Assembly (NCBI RefSeq): GCF_009765735.1
Contig: NZ_LMUW01000061.1
Span: forward strand, 265-32,728
Length of the DNA stretch: 32,464 nucleotides
Reading direction: 5' to 3'
From: Xenophilus sp. L33
Lineage (GTDB): Bacteria; Pseudomonadota; Gammaproteobacteria; Burkholderiales; Burkholderiaceae_C
Under the pieces are notes generated by a model. That model ran no database searches. It was not told where the DNA came from and saw nothing but the letters and a program-made list of their open reading frames with translations. This document shows positions 7,309 to 17,204 of this stretch, piece after piece (within the stretch, counting starts at the first letter, position 1; each line of letters starts with the position of its first letter). The translations under genes were made by a program, and so were the position numbers.

Positions 7309-8358
7309 ATGCAGGTTTTCCGGGGTTTCAGGCATCCGGGCGTGGCTCCGGCCTGCGCCCTGACCATCGGCAATTTCGACGGTGTGCACCGCGGCCACCA
7401 GGCCATGCTCGGCCTGCTCAACACCGAGGCGCGCCAGCGCGGGCTGCCCAGCTGCGTGCTGACCTTCGAGCCACATCCGCGCGACTACTTCGCGGCGCTG
7501 AACAAGCGGCCCGAGCTGGCGCCGGCACGCATCGGCACCCTGCGCGACAAGCTGAGCGAGTTGGCCGCCGGCGGCGTCACCCAGACCATCGTGCTGCCCT
7601 TCGACGAGCGCCTGGCCGCGCAGACCCCCGACGAATTCATCCAGCGGGTGCTGATCGACGGCCTGGGCGCGCGCTACGTGCTGGTCGGCGACGACTTCCG
7701 CTTCGGCGCGAAGCGCGCCGGCGACTACGCGATGCTCGACCGCGCCGGCGAGGAGCACGGCTTCGACGTCGCCCGCATGAACAGCTACGAGGTGCACGGC
7801 CTGCGCGTGTCCAGCTCCGAAGTGCGCCGGGCGCTGGCCGAAGGCCGGATGCGCGACGCCCAGGTGCTGCTCGGCCGCCCCTATGCCATTTCCGGCCACG
7901 TGGTGCACGGGCGCAAGCTCGGCCGGGCGCTGGGCGCCTCGGCGCCGGGGCGCGACGACGGCTTTCGCACCCTCAACCTGCGCTTCAAGCACTGGAAGCC
8001 GGCCGCCAGCGGCATCTTCGCGGTGCTGGTGCACGGCCTCTCGGCTTCGCCGCTGCACGGTGTCGCGAACCTGGGCGTGCGGCCGTCGCTCGATGCCAAC
8101 GACGTCAACGGCGGCCGGGTGCTGCTGGAGACCCATTGCCTGGATTGGCCGGCCGAACTCGGCAGCGAGGGGGCCTACGGTAAAATCGTCCGCGTGGAAC
8201 TGCTGCACAAACTGCACGACGAATTGCGCTACACCAGCCTGGAGGCCCTCACCGCGGGCATCGCCAAGGATGGCCGCGACGCGCGCGCCTTCTTCGCGTC
8301 CAGCCCCGCCTCCACCCACGCCGAGACCCATCGCCAGACCACGCGCGACCGAATTTAG
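7309..8358 (+). CDS. ribF: Bifunctional riboflavin kinase / FAD synthetase
   Basis: RibF phosphorylates riboflavin to FMN and adenylylates FMN to FAD in the cytoplasm. The 349-residue protein starts MQVFRGF (ATG 7309; a GTG at 7285 is possible but less typical). The N-terminal adenylyltransferase domain shows LTIGNFDGVHRGHQ, LTFEPHPRDYF and VGDDFRFG, with SSSEVRRAL near its end. The C-terminal kinase domain begins at GHVVHGRKLGR. Its usual G-(F)-PTAN motif is altered: an insertion of about ten residues (ASAPGRDDGF) precedes RTLNLRF, which keeps the Thr and Asn. It heads the ribF-ileS-lspA series; the 108-base gap before ileS holds no clear terminator. Confidence 0.95.
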   Translation: MQVFRGFRHPGVAPACALTIGNFDGVHRGHQAMLGLLNTEARQRGLPSCVLTFEPHPRDYFAALNKRPELAPARIGTLRDKLSELAAGGVTQTIVLPFDERLAAQTPDEFIQRVLIDGLGARYVLVGDDFRFGAKRAGDYAMLDRAGEEHGFDVARMNSYEVHGLRVSSSEVRRALAEGRMRDAQVLLGRPYAISGHVVHGRKLGRALGASAPGRDDGFRTLNLRFKHWKPAASGIFAVLVHGLSASPLHGVANLGVRPSLDANDVNGGRVLLETHCLDWPAELGSEGAYGKIVRVELLHKLHDELRYTSLEALTAGIAKDGRDARAFFASSPASTHAETHRQTTRDRI

Positions 8359-8466
8359 AGCGGAAACCGTTTCTTTCCGCCGCGTCCGGGCGGCCTCCGA
8401 TCCAGGCACCGCACGCATTCCCCGATCCCCGGGCGCTGCACGGCAGCGCTGATTTCTGGAACCTCC

Positions 8467-11310
8467 ATGGCTGACAACAAGACCGAAGCCGGCGCCGACT
8501 ACCGCGCCACGCTGAACCTGCCCGACACCCCCTTCCCGATGCGCGGCGACCTGCCCAGGCGCGAGCCGGGCTGGGTCAAGGAATGGAACGAGGAAGGCCT
8601 CTACCACCGGCTGCGCGACGCCCGCCACGGCGCACCCAAGTTCATCCTGCACGACGGCCCGCCGTACGCGAACGGCCAGATCCACATGGGCCACGCGGTG
8701 AACAAGATCCTGAAGGACATGATCACCAAGGCGCGCCAGCTCGAAGGCTACGACGCGCTCTACGTGCCCGGCTGGGACTGCCACGGCCTGCCGATCGAGA
8801 ACGCGATCGAGAAGAAGTACGGCCGCAACCTGAGCCGCGACGAGATGCAGGCCAAGAGCCGCGCCTACGCCACCGAGCAGATCGCCCAGCAGATGACCGA
8901 CTTCCAGCGCCTGGGCGTGCTGGGCGAATGGGACCATCCGTACAAGACGATGGACTTCGCCAACGAGGCCGGCGAGATCCGCGCGTTCAAGCGGGTGATC
9001 GAGCGCGGCTTCGTCTACCGCGGCCTGAAGCCGGTCTACTGGTGCTTCGACTGCGGCTCCTCGCTGGCCGAGTTCGAGATCGAATACGCCGACAAGAAGT
9101 CGCAGACCATCGACGTCGCCTTCAAGGCCCACGACCCGGCCAAGCTGGCGGCCGCCTTCGGCCTGCCGCCGCTCACCAAGGACGCCTTCGCGGTCATCTG
9201 GACCACCACCGCCTGGACCATCCCGGCCAACCAGGCGATCAACCTGAACCCCGAGCTGGACTACGCGCTGGTCGACACCGAGCGCGGCCTGCTGGTGCTG
9301 GCCGCCTCGCTGGTCGAGATGTGCATGAACCGCTACGCGCTGGACGGCACCGTGCTGGCGACGGTCAAGGGCGAGCGGCTGGGCGGCCTCGAATTCGAGC
9401 ATCCGCTCTACGACGTCGATGCCGGCTTCCGGCGGCTCTCGCCGGTCTACCTGGCCGACTACGCCACCGCCGACGACGGCACCGGCCTGGTCCATTCGTC
9501 GCCCGCCTACGGCCTGGACGACTTCAATTCCTGCATCGCCCACGGCCTCGCGCTGGACGACATCCTGAACCCGGTGCAGGGCAACGGCTCCTACGCGCCC
9601 GACTTCCCGCTCTTCGGCGGCCAGAACATCTGGAAGGCGGTGCCGGAGATCATTCACGTGCTGCGCGAGGCCGGCCGGCTGATGACCACCGAGGCGATCA
9701 CGCACAGCTACCCGCATTGCTGGCGCCACAAGTCGCCGGTGATCTACCGCGCCGCGGCCCAGTGGTTCATTCGCATGGACGAGGGCGAAGGCGTGTTCAC
9801 CAAGGACAAGGCGCCGCAGACGCTCCGCCAGACCGCGCTGGCCGCCATCGAGAAGACCCACTTCTATCCGGAGAACGGCCGGGCGCGCCTGCACGACATG
9901 ATCGCCAACCGGCCCGACTGGTGCATCAGCCGGCAGCGCAGCTGGGGCGTGCCGATCCCGTTCTTCCTGCATCGCGATTCGGGCGAGCTGCACCCGCGCA
10001 CGATGGAGATCCTCGACCAGGCCGCGGCCATCGTCGAAGAGGGCGGCATCGAGGCCTGGAGCCGCGTCACCGCCGAGCAGATCCTGGGCGACGCCGACGC
10101 GCCGCACTACACCAAGAGCACCGACATCCTGGAGGTCTGGTTCGACTCCGGCTCGACCTTCTTCCACGTGCTGCGCGGCACGCATCCGAAGGTGCACCAC
10201 GACGCCGGGCCGGAGGCCGACCTCTACCTCGAAGGCCACGACCAGCACCGCGGCTGGTTCCATTCGTCGCTGCTGCTGGCCTGCGCGCTGGAAGGCCGCG
10301 CGCCCTACCGCGGCCTCTTGACGCACGGCTTCACGGTCGACAGCCAGGGCCGCAAGATGAGCAAGTCGCTCGGCAACGGCATCGATCCGCAGGAAGTGAA
10401 CAAGAAGCTCGGCGCCGAGATCACGCGGCTGTGGGTGGCCGCGAGCGACTACTCCGGCGACATCGCCGGCGACGACAAGATCCTCGCGCGCGTGGTCGAC
10501 GCCTACCGGCGCATCCGCAACACGCTGCGCTTCCTCCTGGCCAACACCAGCGACTTCGACATCGCGAAGGACGCGGTGCCGCTGGGCGAGCTGCTCGAGA
10601 TCGACCGCTACGCACTGAGCCGCGCGGCCGAGTTCCAGGCCGAGGTGCTGGCGCACTACAAGGTCTACGAATTCCACCCGGTGGTGGCCAAGCTGCAGGT
10701 GTACTGCTCCGAAGACCTGGGCGCCTTCTACCTCGACGTGCTGAAGGACCGGCTCTACACCACCGCACCCGGCTCGCACGCGCGCCGCAGCGCCCAGACC
10801 GCGCTCTGGCACATCACGCAGGCGATGCTGCGCTGGATGGCGCCCTTCCTCAGCTTCACGGCCGAGGAAGCCTGGAAGTTCTGCGGCGACGGCCGCTCGA
10901 TCTTCGTGCAGACCTACGCCGACCTCGGCACGCCCGACGCCGCGCTGCTGGCCAAGTGGACCCGGCTGCGCGAGATCCGCGACGCGGTCAACAAGGAGAT
11001 CGAGACGGTGCGCGCCGCCGGCCAGGTCGGCTCCTCGCTGCAGGCCAACGTGCGCATTGCCGCGCCGGCCGACGACCATTCGCTGCTGGCCTCGCTGGGC
11101 GACGACCTGAAGTTCGTCTTCATCACGTCGGCGGTCGAACTGGCCGATGGCGACGCGTTGACGGCCGAAGTGCTGGCCAGCACCGACGCCAAGTGCGAGC
11201 GCTGCTGGCACTGGCGCGCCGACGTCGGCCACGACACGGCGCATCCGGGCCTGTGCGGCCGCTGCACCAGCAACCTCTACGGTGCGGGCGAGCCGAGGAC
11301 CTTCGCCTGA
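8467..11310 (+). CDS. ileS: Isoleucyl-tRNA synthetase
   Basis: IleRS charges tRNA-Ile and edits mischarged valine. The length of 947 residues fits the bacterial eubacterial-type enzyme. The class I HIGH signature is HMGH at residues 73-76 inside [20 protein letters not shown] is at 630-634. The CP1 editing domain contains [13 protein letters not shown], and [10 protein letters not shown] precedes it. The C-terminal zinc module has CERCWHW and CGRCTSNL, as in enzymes with full tRNA-docking function. It follows ribF and overlaps lspA by one base (TGATG), an arrangement shared with E. coli and many proteobacteria. No T-box is expected or seen. The AT-poor leader lacks a strong SD. Confidence 0.98.
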   Translation: MADNKTEAGADYRATLNLPDTPFPMRGDLPRREPGWVKEWNEEGLYHRLRDARHGAPKFILHDGPPYANGQIHMGHAVNKILKDMITKARQLEGYDALYVPGWDCHGLPIENAIEKKYGRNLSRDEMQAKSRAYATEQIAQQMTDFQRLGVLGEWDHPYKTMDFANEAGEIRAFKRVIERGFVYRGLKPVYWCFDCGSSLAEFEIEYADKKSQTIDVAFKAHDPAKLAAAFGLPPLTKDAFAVIWTTTAWTIPANQAINLNPELDYALVDTERGLLVLAASLVEMCMNRYALDGTVLATVKGERLGGLEFEHPLYDVDAGFRRLSPVYLADYATADDGTGLVHSSPAYGLDDFNSCIAHGLALDDILNPVQGNGSYAPDFPLFGGQNIWKAVPEIIHVLREAGRLMTTEAITHSYPHCWRHKSPVIYRAAAQWFIRMDEGEGVFTKDKAPQTLRQTALAAIEKTHFYPENGRARLHDMIANRPDWCISRQRSWGVPIPFFLHRDSGELHPRTMEILDQAAAIVEEGGIEAWSRVTAEQILGDADAPHYTKSTDILEVWFDSGSTFFHVLRGTHPKVHHDAGPEADLYLEGHDQHRGWFHSSLLLACALEGRAPYRGLLTHGFTVDSQGRKMSKSLGNGIDPQEVNKKLGAEITRLWVAASDYSGDIAGDDKILARVVDAYRRIRNTLRFLLANTSDFDIAKDAVPLGELLEIDRYALSRAAEFQAEVLAHYKVYEFHPVVAKLQVYCSEDLGAFYLDVLKDRLYTTAPGSHARRSAQTALWHITQAMLRWMAPFLSFTAEEAWKFCGDGRSIFVQTYADLGTPDAALLAKWTRLREIRDAVNKEIETVRAAGQVGSSLQANVRIAAPADDHSLLASLGDDLKFVFITSAVELADGDALTAEVLASTDAKCERCWHWRADVGHDTAHPGLCGRCTSNLYGAGEPRTFA

Positions 11311-11807
11311 TGGCCCGCAAGGCTCCCGGCGCCGGCAGCCCCGGCATCTGGCGCTGGCTCGGGCTGTCGCTGGTGATCGTGCTGGTCGACCAGTTCACCA
11401 AGACGCTGATCCTCGGCTACTACAAGTACGGCGACGCCACCTACGTCACCGGCTTCTTCAACGTCGTGCGGGCCCACAACACCGGCGCCGCCTTCTCCTT
11501 CCTGGCCGACGCGGCGGGCTGGCAGCGCTGGCTGTTCACCGCGATCGGCATCGCGGCGGCGGCGTTCATCGTCTGGATGCTGAAGTCGCATGCCGGCCAG
11601 AAGCTGTTCTCGTTCGCCATGGCGGCGATCCTCGGGGGCGCGATCGGCAACGTGATCGACCGGATGATGCACGGCTACGTGGTCGACTTCCTGGACTTCC
11701 ACCTGGGCGCGCAGCACTTCCCGGCCTTCAACGTGGCCGACAGCGCGATCACCATCGGCGCCGTGTGCCTGATCCTGGACGAGCTGCGGCGGGTCCGGAA
11801 GAAGTAG
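11310..11807 (+). CDS. lspA: Lipoprotein signal peptidase (signal peptidase II)
   Basis: LspA cleaves the signal peptide from diacylglyceryl-modified prolipoproteins in the inner membrane. The 165-residue protein has four predicted membrane helices. The catalytic aspartates are Asp117 in GNVIDR and Asp144 in FNVADSAI. The conserved NTGAAFSFL motif is also present. Its ATG overlaps the ileS stop by one base, so the two are translationally coupled. Nearby substrates could include the 49-residue lipoprotein at 29643. It converges on the oxidoreductase gene after only 18 bases, with no obvious terminator hairpin. Confidence 0.97.
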   Translation: MARKAPGAGSPGIWRWLGLSLVIVLVDQFTKTLILGYYKYGDATYVTGFFNVVRAHNTGAAFSFLADAAGWQRWLFTAIGIAAAAFIVWMLKSHAGQKLFSFAMAAILGGAIGNVIDRMMHGYVVDFLDFHLGAQHFPAFNVADSAITIGAVCLILDELRRVRKK

Positions 11808-11825
11808 CCCCGCCGCGCGCTCCTT

Positions 11826-12806
11826 TCAGAGCGTGAGGATGGTGCAGCCCGTGGTCTTGCGGGCTTCCAGGTCGCGGTGCGCCTGCTGCACGTCGTCCAG
11901 CGCGTAGCGCTGGTCGATCGGGATCTTCACCGCGCCGCTCTCGACCACCGCGAACAAGTCGTCGGCCATGGCCTGCGTGCTCTCGCGGCTCGAGGTGTGG
12001 GTGAAGAGCGTCGGCCGCGTGAGGTAGTAGGAGCCCTTGGTCAGGAGGCCGAGGTTGACCGGCGGCACCGGCCCCGATCCGTTGCCGAACACCGCCAGCA
12101 GGCCGAAGGGCCTGAGGCAGGCCAGCGAGCCCTCGAAGGTGTCCTTGCCGACCGAGTCGTAGACCACCTTGACGCCCTTGCCGCCGGTGATTTCCTTGAC
12201 CCGCTCGGCGAAGTTCTCGCGGCTGTAGTTGATGGCATGGGCGGCGCCGTGGGCCAGCGCCAGCTGGCACTTGGCGTCGCTGCCGGCGGTGCCGATCAGC
12301 TGCAGGCCGAGCGCCTTGGCCCACTGGCAGGCGATCAGCCCGACGCCGCCGGCGGCCGCGTGGAAGACGATGAAGTCGCCTGGCTGCAGGCCTTCGGCCG
12401 GCAACGTCTTCTTGAGCAGGTATTGCGCGGTCAGGCCCTTGAGCATCATCGCGGCGCCGGTCTCGAAGGAGATCGCGTCGGGCAGCTTGCAGACGAACCT
12501 GGCCGGCATGACGCGCAGCTCGGCATAGGCGCCGGGCGGCTGGCTGGCGTAGGCGGCGCGGTCGCCGGCCTTCAGGTGCGTGACGCCCTCGCCCACCGCC
12601 TCGACCACGCCGGCGGCTTCCATGCCGAGCATCAGCGGCATCGGGAAGGGGTAGAGGCCGCTGCGCTGGTAGGTGTCGATGAAGTTGAGGCCGACCGCCT
12701 TGTGGCGGATGCGGATCTCGCCGGGGCCGGGATCGCCGACCTCGACGTCGACGATCTTCAGTTCTTCGGGACCGCCCGGGCGGTCGATGCGGATGGCTTT
12801 GCTCAT
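11826..12806 (-). CDS. Quinone oxidoreductase-like MDR protein (NADPH)
   Basis: This 326-residue protein is a zinc-free medium-chain dehydrogenase/reductase of the QOR1 type. The N-terminal GroES-like part shows GLNFIDTYQRSGLYPFPMP, a hallmark of quinone oxidoreductase (compare E. coli QorA), and MEAAGVVEAVGEGV. The Rossmann nucleotide-binding stretch is HAAAGGVGLIACQWAK. Structural zinc cysteines are absent. It would reduce quinones or alpha,beta-unsaturated carbonyls with NADPH. It is the last gene of the Bug-GGT-EamA-SDR-QOR unit, 13 bases after the SDR, with GGAGACGCGACC before the ATG. Confidence 0.9.
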   Translation of the reverse strand: MSKAIRIDRPGGPEELKIVDVEVGDPGPGEIRIRHKAVGLNFIDTYQRSGLYPFPMPLMLGMEAAGVVEAVGEGVTHLKAGDRAAYASQPPGAYAELRVMPARFVCKLPDAISFETGAAMMLKGLTAQYLLKKTLPAEGLQPGDFIVFHAAAGGVGLIACQWAKALGLQLIGTAGSDAKCQLALAHGAAHAINYSRENFAERVKEITGGKGVKVVYDSVGKDTFEGSLACLRPFGLLAVFGNGSGPVPPVNLGLLTKGSYYLTRPTLFTHTSSRESTQAMADDLFAVVESGAVKIPIDQRYALDDVQQAHRDLEARKTTGCTILTL

Positions 12807-12819
12807 GGTCGCGTCTCCT

Positions 12820-13614
12820 TCAGAAGGTGCCGGGGAAGGCGCCGCCGTCGGCCAGCACGTTCTGGCCGGTCAGGTAGGCGGCATGCACGCTGCACAGGAA
12901 GGCGCAGATGGCGCCGAATTCCGCGGCGTTGCCGAAGCGGCCGGCGGGGATCGACTTCTCGCGCGCGGCGCGGATCGTCTCGATGTCCTGGCCGGTCTTC
13001 TTCGAGGCGCCGACCATCGTGCCCTTCAGGCGGTCGGTGTCGAAGGCACCCGGCAGCAGGTTGTTGAGGGTGACGCCCTTGGCCGCCAGGCCGCTGCGCG
13101 CCACACCGGCGACGAAGCCGGTCAGGCCGCTGCGCGCGCCGTTGCTCAGGCCCAGGATGTCGATCGGCGCCTTCACCGAGCTGGAGGTGATGTTGACGAT
13201 GCGCCCGAAGCCGCGCGCCGCCATGCCGTCGACCGTGGCCTTGATCAGCTCGACCGGGGTCAGCATGTTGGCGTCGAGCGCCTGGATCCAGGCGTTGCGG
13301 TCCCAGTCGCGGAAGTCGCCCGGCGGCGGTCCGCCGGCGTTGGTGACCACGATGTCGTAGTCGGCATGCGCGGCGAAGGCGGCGGCGCGGCCTTCGGCGG
13401 TGGTGATGTCGGCGGCGACCTGCCTGACGAAGGGCTTGGCGGCACCGGCCGCGACCGCCTGAAGCTTCCTGGCGGCGGCGTCGAGCGCCTCGGCGCCGCG
13501 CGCCACGATCACCACGTTGACGCCTTCGCGCACCAGCGCCTCGGCGCAGCCGTAGCCGAGGCCCTTGCTGGCGCCGCACACCAGGGCCGTGCGGCCCGCG
13601 ATTCCGAGATCCAT
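12820..13614 (-). CDS. SDR-fold protein with degenerate active site
   Basis: This 264-residue protein has the classical short-chain dehydrogenase fold. The cofactor loop CGASKGLGYG (TGxxxGxG-like), the NAGG element and a C-terminal GQNVLADGG are intact. The catalytic YxxxK is not: aligning on the following GLT places Leu154 where Tyr should be and Asn158 where Lys should be. The Ser region is kept (NITSSSVKAP). This matches the FabG-like subgroup that CDD describes as lacking the full SDR tetrad. Catalysis by a non-standard mechanism, or a binding role, is therefore possible. It sits 16 bases after the EamA gene and 13 before the QOR gene; a good AAGGAG precedes the ATG. Confidence 0.85.
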   Translation of the reverse strand: MDLGIAGRTALVCGASKGLGYGCAEALVREGVNVVIVARGAEALDAAARKLQAVAAGAAKPFVRQVAADITTAEGRAAAFAAHADYDIVVTNAGGPPPGDFRDWDRNAWIQALDANMLTPVELIKATVDGMAARGFGRIVNITSSSVKAPIDILGLSNGARSGLTGFVAGVARSGLAAKGVTLNNLLPGAFDTDRLKGTMVGASKKTGQDIETIRAAREKSIPAGRFGNAAEFGAICAFLCSVHAAYLTGQNVLADGGAFPGTF

Positions 13615-13630
13615 GTTTGCTCCTTCGGGC

Positions 13631-14575
13631 TCAACGGCCCGTGCGTGTAAAGACGAAGATGCCGGCGATCACCAGCACCGTCCCGGCGGCGATCCACACC
13701 GTGAACGGCTCGCCGAGGATCACCACGCCCATCAGGATGGTCGACATCGGCCCGACCATGCCGGTCTGGGCCGCCATCGAGGCTCCGATGCGCTCGACCG
13801 CCATCATCACCGCAAGCACCGGCAAAGCGGTGCAAAGGGTTGCATTGAGCACCGACAGCCAGATCACCTGCGGCGCCACCTGCAGGTCGGCCAGCGGCCG
13901 CAGGAGCATGAATTGCGCGATGCACAGCAGGCAGGCCACGGTGGTCGCCAGCCCGACCAGGCGCAGCGAGCCGAGCCGCTTGACGAATTCACCGCTGCCG
14001 ACCAGGTAGACCGCATAGGCGATCGCGCTCAGGAAGACCAGCAGCGCGCCCCATGCCGCCTGCGCGCTCCGGCCGATGCTCAGTTCATGGCCGAAGACCA
14101 GCAGCACGCCGACGTAGCTGATCGCCATGCCGGCGGCCTGCCAGCGGGTGATGCGGCGCCGCCAGACGATCCAGCCGAACAGCAGCACCAGCGTCGGGTT
14201 GAGGTACAGGATCAGCCGCTCCAGGCTGGCGGTGATGTAGGCCAGCCCGGCGAAGTCGAGAAAGCTGGCCAGGTAGTAGCCGGAAAGGCCCAGGCCGAAC
14301 ACGCCGAGCCAGTCGCGCCGGCCGAGCGGCGGCTTGCCGCGTCCGGCCCACCAGGCCATGAGCGCGAAGAGCGGCAGCGCGAAGAGCATGCGCAGCATGA
14401 TCAGCGTGACCGCGTCGACCCCGTAGCGGTAGGCCAGCTTGACGATGATCGCCTTGCCGCTGAAGGCGATCGCGCCGAGCGTCGCCAGCACCAGGCCGGG
14501 CGTGAGGCTGCGCGGCGCCGGAACCGTGCCGGCGGCCGGTGCCGGCAAGGCGCGCGATGCCTCCGGCGTGCTCAA
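13631..14575 (-). CDS. EamA/DMT-family transporter
   Basis: This inner-membrane protein of 314 residues has about ten hydrophobic helices in two EamA repeats, roughly residues 25-155 and 170-300. The DMT superfamily exports or imports small metabolites such as amino acids. I choose a TTG start at 14575, giving MSTPEASRAL; it lies 2 bases after the stop of the upstream hydrolase gene and 9 bases after an AGG. No ATG or GTG gives a full first helix, while a longer reading would overlap the hydrolase gene. The position inside the Bug/gamma-glutamyltransferase unit suggests it moves a substrate or product of that pathway. Confidence 0.88.
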   Translation of the reverse strand: MSTPEASRALPAPAAGTVPAPRSLTPGLVLATLGAIAFSGKAIIVKLAYRYGVDAVTLIMLRMLFALPLFALMAWWAGRGKPPLGRRDWLGVFGLGLSGYYLASFLDFAGLAYITASLERLILYLNPTLVLLFGWIVWRRRITRWQAAGMAISYVGVLLVFGHELSIGRSAQAAWGALLVFLSAIAYAVYLVGSGEFVKRLGSLRLVGLATTVACLLCIAQFMLLRPLADLQVAPQVIWLSVLNATLCTALPVLAVMMAVERIGASMAAQTGMVGPMSTILMGVVILGEPFTVWIAAGTVLVIAGIFVFTRTGR

Positions 14576-14577
14576 GC

Positions 14578-16191
14578 TCAGTAGCCTGCGGCCAGGCCGT
14601 CGCGCCGCGCGTCGCTGGCGGCCACGTAGCCCTCGACCGCCGGATCGCCGGCGCGCCAGATGAACTGGCCGGCGCCGAAGTCCTGGTAGGAGTCGTTGAT
14701 GACTTCCATGCGATGGCCGAGGTCGGCCAGGCCCTGCACCGTGGCCGGGTTCATCGAGCCCTCGACGTTGATCTCCAGCCCCGCATTGAAGCGCCAGCGC
14801 GGCGCGTCGCAGGCGGCCTGCGGGTTCTGCTTGTAGTCGAGCATGCGCACCAGCGTCTGCAGGTGGCCCTGCGGCTGCATGTTGCCGCCCATCACGCCGA
14901 AGCTCATCACCGGCGCGCCGTCCTTGGTGAGGAAGGCCGGGATGATCGTGTGGAAGGGCCGCTTGCCCGGCGCCACCCGGTTCGGGCTGGTCGGCCGCAG
15001 GCTGAAGCCGTGGCCGCGGTTCTGCAGGCTGATGCCGAAATCCGGCTCGACGCAGCCCGAGCCGAAGCCCATGTAGTTGCTCTGGATGAAGCTCACCATC
15101 ATCCCGCTCTCGTCGGCGGCGGTGAGGTAGATGGTGCCGCCCTTGACCGGATTGCCGGCCTTGAAGTCCTGTGCCTTCTTCAGGTCGATGCGCTGCGCCT
15201 GCGACTTCAGGTAGGCCGGGTCGAGCAGTTGCGCCGGCGTCACCTCCATCGATTCCAGCTCCGCCACGTGGCGGTAGGTGTCGGCGAAGGCCAGCTTCAT
15301 CGCCTCGATCTGCAGGTGCTGCGAGGCGATCGAGTCGACCGGCATCGAGGCGATGTCGAACTGCTCGACGATGCCGAGCGCGATCAGCGCGGCGATGCCC
15401 TGGCCGTTCGGCGGGATCTCGTGCAGCGTGTGGCCGCGGTAGTCCATGCGGATCGGCTCGACCCATTCGGGCTTCCAGTTCGCGAGGTCGCTCTGCTTCA
15501 GGCTGCCGCCGATCGAATCGGAAAATTTCTCGAGCGCCGCCGCGATCTCGCCGCGGTAGAAGGCCTCGCCCTTCGTCGCGGCGATCGCCTTCAACGCGCG
15601 GGCGGCGGCCGGGAAGCGGAACAGGTCGCCGACCTCGGGCGCGCGGCCCCATGGCAGGAAGTTCTGCGCGAAGCCCGGCAGCGACTGCAGCAAGGGCGTC
15701 GCCGCGGCCCACTTCTGCTGCACCACCGGCGGCACCAGGTAGCCGCGCTCGGCGATCTCGATCGCCGGCACCATCAGGTCGCCGAAGGGCAGCTTGCCGA
15801 AGCGCTCGCTGAGCGCCATCCAGCTGCCGACCGCGCCCGGCACGGTGACCGAGTCGATGCCGCGCTGCGGCGGCGTGCGGGCGTCGTCGCCGTGCTTGCG
15901 GCTGAAATACTCGGGCGTCCAGGCGGCCGGCGCGCAGCCCGAGGCGTTCAGGCCGTGCAGCTTCTTGCCGTCCCAGAGGATGCAGAAGGCGTCGCTGCCC
16001 AGCCCGTTGCTGACCGGCTCGACCAGCGTCATGACCGCCGCGGTCGCGACCGCGGCGTCGACCGCGTTGCCGCCCTGTTGCAGGATGCGCAGGCCGGCCT
16101 GCGCCGCCAGCGGATGCGAGGTCGACACCACGTTGCGGGCGAAGACCGGGATGCGGGTCGAGGTGTAGGGGTTCGCGTAGTCGAATTTCAT
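14578..16191 (-). CDS. Gamma-glutamyltransferase-family Ntn hydrolase
   Basis: This 537-residue protein belongs to the self-cleaving GGT family, which hydrolyses or transfers gamma-glutamyl and related acyl groups. Thr353, in GGTIYLTAADESG, aligns with the nucleophilic Thr of the TTHxSVVD motif and should become the N-terminus of the small subunit. NYMGFGSG and the following NRGHGFSL resemble conserved small-subunit loops. The N-terminus (MKFDYANPYTS) has no signal peptide, unlike periplasmic E. coli Ggt, so it is probably cytoplasmic. The family also contains amidases and acylases, so glutathione is not proven as substrate. It starts 4 bases after the Bug receptor gene, suggesting it acts on the imported solute. 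Confidence 0.88.
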   Translation of the reverse strand: MKFDYANPYTSTRIPVFARNVVSTSHPLAAQAGLRILQQGGNAVDAAVATAAVMTLVEPVSNGLGSDAFCILWDGKKLHGLNASGCAPAAWTPEYFSRKHGDDARTPPQRGIDSVTVPGAVGSWMALSERFGKLPFGDLMVPAIEIAERGYLVPPVVQQKWAAATPLLQSLPGFAQNFLPWGRAPEVGDLFRFPAAARALKAIAATKGEAFYRGEIAAALEKFSDSIGGSLKQSDLANWKPEWVEPIRMDYRGHTLHEIPPNGQGIAALIALGIVEQFDIASMPVDSIASQHLQIEAMKLAFADTYRHVAELESMEVTPAQLLDPAYLKSQAQRIDLKKAQDFKAGNPVKGGTIYLTAADESGMMVSFIQSNYMGFGSGCVEPDFGISLQNRGHGFSLRPTSPNRVAPGKRPFHTIIPAFLTKDGAPVMSFGVMGGNMQPQGHLQTLVRMLDYKQNPQAACDAPRWRFNAGLEINVEGSMNPATVQGLADLGHRMEVINDSYQDFGAGQFIWRAGDPAVEGYVAASDARRDGLAAGY

Positions 16192-16195
16192 GGTG

Positions 16196-17170
16196 TCAGT
16201 CGCCTGTGATCTTTCGCTCGATGATGATCTTCTTCCATTTGGCGCTGTCCTGCGCCACCACCGCCGCCAGGTCGGCGGGCGTGCCGGCGTTCGCCGGCGT
16301 GATGCCGAGCCGGGCCAGCTGCTCGCGCAGCGCCGGATCGCCGATCGCCTTGTTGGCCGCCGCGTTGATGCGGCTCACCAGCTCGGCCGGCAGGCCCTTG
16401 GGGCCATAGAGGCCGAACCAGGTGTTGGACTCGAAGCCCGGCAGCGTGTCGGCGATCGGCGGCAGCTCGGGCACCAGCGGGCTGCGGCCGAGCGAGGTCA
16501 CGCCCAGTGCGCGCAGCCGGCCCGCGCGCACGTGCGGCATGCCGGTGGGCAGCGCGTCGAACAGCACGTCGATCTTGCCGCTGATGAGGTCGGGCACCGC
16601 CAGCGCGGTGCCCTTGTACGGGATGTGGGCCACGCTGATGCCGGCCTGCGAGATGAAGAGCTCGGCCGTCAGCTGCACGATCGTGCCGTTGCCGCTGGAG
16701 CCGTAATTGAGCTTGCCCGGGTTCTTCTTCGCGTAGTCGATCCACTCGGCCACCGTCTTCGCCGGCGAGCTGTTGGGCACCAGCATGATGCTGGCCGCGT
16801 CGCCGACATGCGCGATCGGCGTGAAGTCGCGCACCGCGTCGTAGGGCAGCTTCGGATAGATCGACGGGCCGATCGAATGGGTGCTGCTGGTGGCCAGCAG
16901 CAGCGTGTAGCCGTCCGGCGAGGCCTTGGCCACGATGTCGGAGCCGATCGCGCCGCCGGCGCCGGGCCGGTTGTCGACGACCAGCGGCGTGCCGAGCGCG
17001 TCGCTCATCTTCTGCGACAGGGTGCGGGCGAACAGGTCGGTGGCGCCGCCCGCCGGGAAGGGCACGACCAGCCGGATCGGCTTGTCCGGATAGCCGGCAG
17101 CCAGGACGGCCGGCGCGGCCGCCAGGCAGAGCGCGGCGGCGCAGGCCTGGATGAAGGTGAGACGTCGCAT
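16196..17170 (-). CDS. Bug-family solute receptor (TTT periplasmic binding protein)
   Basis: This is a periplasmic binding protein of the Bug/TctC family, 324 residues. Residues 1-24 form a Sec signal peptide (MRRLTFIQ, then an Ala/Leu core ending AVLA). The mature protein opens with YPDKPIRLVVPFPAGGATD, the signature of the carboxylate-binding loop. Further family marks are VVDNRPGAGGAIGSD and NYGSSGNGT. Bug proteins usually bind carboxylates or carboxylated amides. Its transporter partners tctB-tctA lie across lysR at 18172-20191, on the same strand. It is the first gene of a five-gene leftward unit, and its promoter region is shared with the divergent LysR gene. Confidence 0.93.
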   Translation of the reverse strand: MRRLTFIQACAAALCLAAAPAVLAAGYPDKPIRLVVPFPAGGATDLFARTLSQKMSDALGTPLVVDNRPGAGGAIGSDIVAKASPDGYTLLLATSSTHSIGPSIYPKLPYDAVRDFTPIAHVGDAASIMLVPNSSPAKTVAEWIDYAKKNPGKLNYGSSGNGTIVQLTAELFISQAGISVAHIPYKGTALAVPDLISGKIDVLFDALPTGMPHVRAGRLRALGVTSLGRSPLVPELPPIADTLPGFESNTWFGLYGPKGLPAELVSRINAAANKAIGDPALREQLARLGITPANAGTPADLAAVVAQDSAKWKKIIIERKITGD

Positions 17171-17204
17171 GGGATGTGGATTCTGGCGCCTGGGCAAACC
17201 TCGA

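Noticed and set aside
7291..11244. A 1317-codon open frame antisense to ribF and ileS
   Set aside because: ribF and ileS are certain by motifs, and long antisense frames are expected opposite G/C-biased codons in such a GC-rich genome. The translation is a Val/Gln/Arg/Gly/Ala-rich mix with no recognisable domain. The same applies to other long frames, e.g. opposite the dehydrogenases and tctA.
13631..15712. Reading the EamA transporter as a 693-residue fusion extending into the hydrolase gene
   Set aside because: The extra 379 residues lie out of frame over the GGT-family gene and look like shadow sequence; the TTG at 14575 gives a normal EamA N-terminus.
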